Shown: in pieces, positions 17,920 through 19,542 of the stretch | Numbering within the stretch: position 1 is the first letter of the stretch | How the letters are laid out: each line of letters opens with the position of its first letter | Translations under genes and position numbers: made by a program | The notes under the pieces: model-generated | The model's input: only the letters and a program-made list of their open reading frames with translations | Told to the model about the DNA's origin: nothing | The model's database searches: none | From: an uncultured Prevotella sp. | Lineage (GTDB): Bacteria > Bacteroidota > Bacteroidia > Bacteroidales > Bacteroidaceae | DNA: 19,542 bases | Assembly (NCBI GenBank): GCA_900556795.1 | Contig: USQD01000009.1 | Span: 1 to 19,542, forward strand | Direction: 5' to 3'

Positions 17920-19368
17920 ATGAAAAAGTTATCATTATATATCTCTATCGCACTTGCAGGCCTCTTTATGGGGTCCTGCAGCGAAGATTTCAAAGACTGG
18001 GCAGATCCTCAGACTAACCCACAGGAAGATGCCATCACAATTCCTGGCTATCAGGCAAGTGCTGTTAGCGCATTAGACTTGGCTAACGTTGCAGATAGCG
18101 CGAATGTTTATACCATCAGCTCTGCCACTCTTCCAGAAGGTTTCGAATTGGGAAACAGCCGAATCGAACTGACTCCTGAGGGTGTAGAAAATGCAACTGC
18201 CACAGAAGTAAAGACTTCTAATGATGGTAAAGCTACCAAGGCAGACCTGCAGGCTCTTATTGAAAGCGTTTACGGCAAGGCTCCTGTAGCTCGCACCTTC
18301 GACGGTCATGTTTACACAACTGCCGTAAAGGATGGACAGGCTGCTCTGATTGACGCAGGTACTGTAAAGGTGACAGCTACACCTGTAGCTCCTAACATCT
18401 CTCAGAACTACTATATCATTGGTGGTACTTTGGATTGGACAGCTGATGCAGCAAAGACCCAGAAGTTCAACCATAGCGACATTAATGTTTACGATGACCC
18501 AATCTTCACAATCACAATTCCTGCAAAGGAGGGTGACGATACTTGGTTCGGTATTGTAGATGATAAAGCTTGCGAAGGTATAGCTAATGGTGACTGGAGT
18601 TCTGTTCTCGGTACAGCAAAGGGTAACGGCAATAACGCTCTGAATGAGACAGAGCAGTTGGATACCCGTGCAAAGGTTGGCGACGATGCTTCATTCAAGG
18701 TTTCTAAAAGTGCTGGTGCCAAGTACATCAAGGTTGAGATCAATATGTTGGAATACACCTACAAGATTACTCCTCTCTCATTCGGTCAGTACTTCTATGA
18801 GATTGGCGGTGATTCTGAGTGGAAGACCACAAATGCTCTCTATGGTGGAAACGGTGACGGCAAGTATCAGGGATTCTATTACCTGAATGGCGAGTTCAAG
18901 TTCAAGCCACAGGCTGGAACTGCTGACTGGGCTGGTGACTATGAATTCGATGGCGAAGGCAAGATTGCAGACAATGGCGGCGGCAACTGCCCTGACCCAG
19001 GTGCTGGTTTCTACAAGATTGACGTTGACTTGCAAGCTGGTACATACGCTCTGACTCAGGTGAAGTCTATCACTGTCGTAGGTAACCACAATAAATGGAC
19101 TGTAGACGATGCAAAATGCCATATGACATATAATGCAAAGGCAGGTTGCTGGGAGCTCACCACAACATTGCAGGATGGCTTCAAGTTTGCCATGAACGAT
19201 GATTGGGCTATAAGCTGGGGTGGCGCTAACGGCGATGCTACCGCTTACGACAACCTTTCAGTGAAGGATGGTAAGGACCTCAATGTTCCTGCTGGCGAAG
19301 GCACTTACAAGATTCAGCTCTACCTCTCTCACGAGGGTGCAAACAAGGTGGTTCTCACCAAGAAGTAA
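17920..19368 (+). CDS. susF: SusF-like starch-binding outer-membrane lipoprotein
   Basis: A 482-residue lipoprotein with Cys20 (MGSC|SEDFKDW) and an acidic surface-export signal after it. An N-terminal Ig-like region runs to about 155. Three starch-binding-module-like domains follow, each opening with a similar strand and a Trp: NYYIIGGTLDW from 163, YFYEIGGDSEW from 291, and SITVVGNHNKW from 383. This one-plus-three arrangement is that of B. thetaiotaomicron SusF, whereas SusE has one fewer module. No enzymatic motif is present. It is the last gene of the operon, 24 bp after susE and about 40 bp before a strong terminator. It should bind starch at the surface alongside SusE. Confidence 0.87.
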   Translation: MKKLSLYISIALAGLFMGSCSEDFKDWADPQTNPQEDAITIPGYQASAVSALDLANVADSANVYTISSATLPEGFELGNSRIELTPEGVENATATEVKTSNDGKATKADLQALIESVYGKAPVARTFDGHVYTTAVKDGQAALIDAGTVKVTATPVAPNISQNYYIIGGTLDWTADAAKTQKFNHSDINVYDDPIFTITIPAKEGDDTWFGIVDDKACEGIANGDWSSVLGTAKGNGNNALNETEQLDTRAKVGDDASFKVSKSAGAKYIKVEINMLEYTYKITPLSFGQYFYEIGGDSEWKTTNALYGGNGDGKYQGFYYLNGEFKFKPQAGTADWAGDYEFDGEGKIADNGGGNCPDPGAGFYKIDVDLQAGTYALTQVKSITVVGNHNKWTVDDAKCHMTYNAKAGCWELTTTLQDGFKFAMNDDWAISWGGANGDATAYDNLSVKDGKDLNVPAGEGTYKIQLYLSHEGANKVVLTKK

Positions 19369-19411
19369 TGAAAGAGTAATAGATTTACTTCATCACGAAT
19401 ATATATAATTT

Positions 19412-19447
19412 ATAGGCGACTCTCAGATTCTGGGAGCCGCCTATTTT
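19412..19447 (+). terminator. Terminator of the susCDEF operon
   Basis: A 15-bp stem (19412-19426 with 19430-19444), one A-C mismatch and one T-G wobble, closes a 3-nt loop and is followed by a short T run (19444-19447). It lies 43 bp past the susF stop. The remaining 95 bases to the window edge hold no supportable gene. Confidence 0.85.
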
Positions 19448-19542
19448 CGTTTCATCCTCCAATATTTCAATGTAAGCCATCGGCAGAAAGAACTATATGT
19501 TCTATGGAAACCACGATGGGGCTGAGCAGCGGGTGCAAAGGT

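Noticed and set aside
19385..19480. Minus-strand frame of 31 codons after susF
   Set aside because: It runs through the susF terminator, is very short and has no recognisable product.

Overview
The window is a starch/maltodextrin polysaccharide-utilization locus (Sus type) from a member of the Bacteroidota, most likely Prevotella/Segatella (P. copri-like). Grounds: a SusC/SusD pair with SusE- and SusF-like lipoproteins, promoters with the Bacteroidota -7 signature TAnnTTTG, generally weak Shine-Dalgarno signals, and a gene set matching the classical sus system with a LacI-type regulator. The genus is inferred from protein style and locus layout.

Layout. The minus-strand half (about 127-11714), in transcription order from the right, holds a LacI-family regulator, an SLC45/GPH-like sugar transporter, a cytoplasmic DPE2-like 4-alpha-glucanotransferase (MalQ, CBM20-GH77), a GH97 alpha-glucosidase (SusB), a type I pullulanase (GH13, PulA) and a SusA-like neopullulanase (GH13). 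The plus-strand half (11999-19368) is susC-susD-susE-susF, divergent from the regulator. Strong hairpins close the two outer ends (18-61 and 19412-19447), and another separates malQ from susB (6405-6438). No gene-free stretch exceeds 300 bases. The largest is the 284-bp divergent regulatory region 11715-11998.

How it works (inference from families). SusCDEF bind and import starch oligosaccharides across the outer membrane. PulA, SusA and SusB, all with cleavable signal peptides and no lipobox, debranch and hydrolyse them in the periplasm. The MFS carrier takes maltose/maltodextrin into the cytoplasm, where MalQ disproportionates it. No surface lipoprotein amylase (SusG) lies in the window, so it is expected elsewhere, perhaps just past the right edge.

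Regulation. The most striking signal is a near-perfect 14-bp palindrome, TGCAAACGTTTGCA, at three intergenic sites serving four promoters (susB, malQ, regulator, susC). Its centre lies 65-66 bp upstream of the -7 element in all four. This fixed upstream spacing looks like activation by the LacI-type protein rather than simple repression, with the regulator and transporter in a positive loop.
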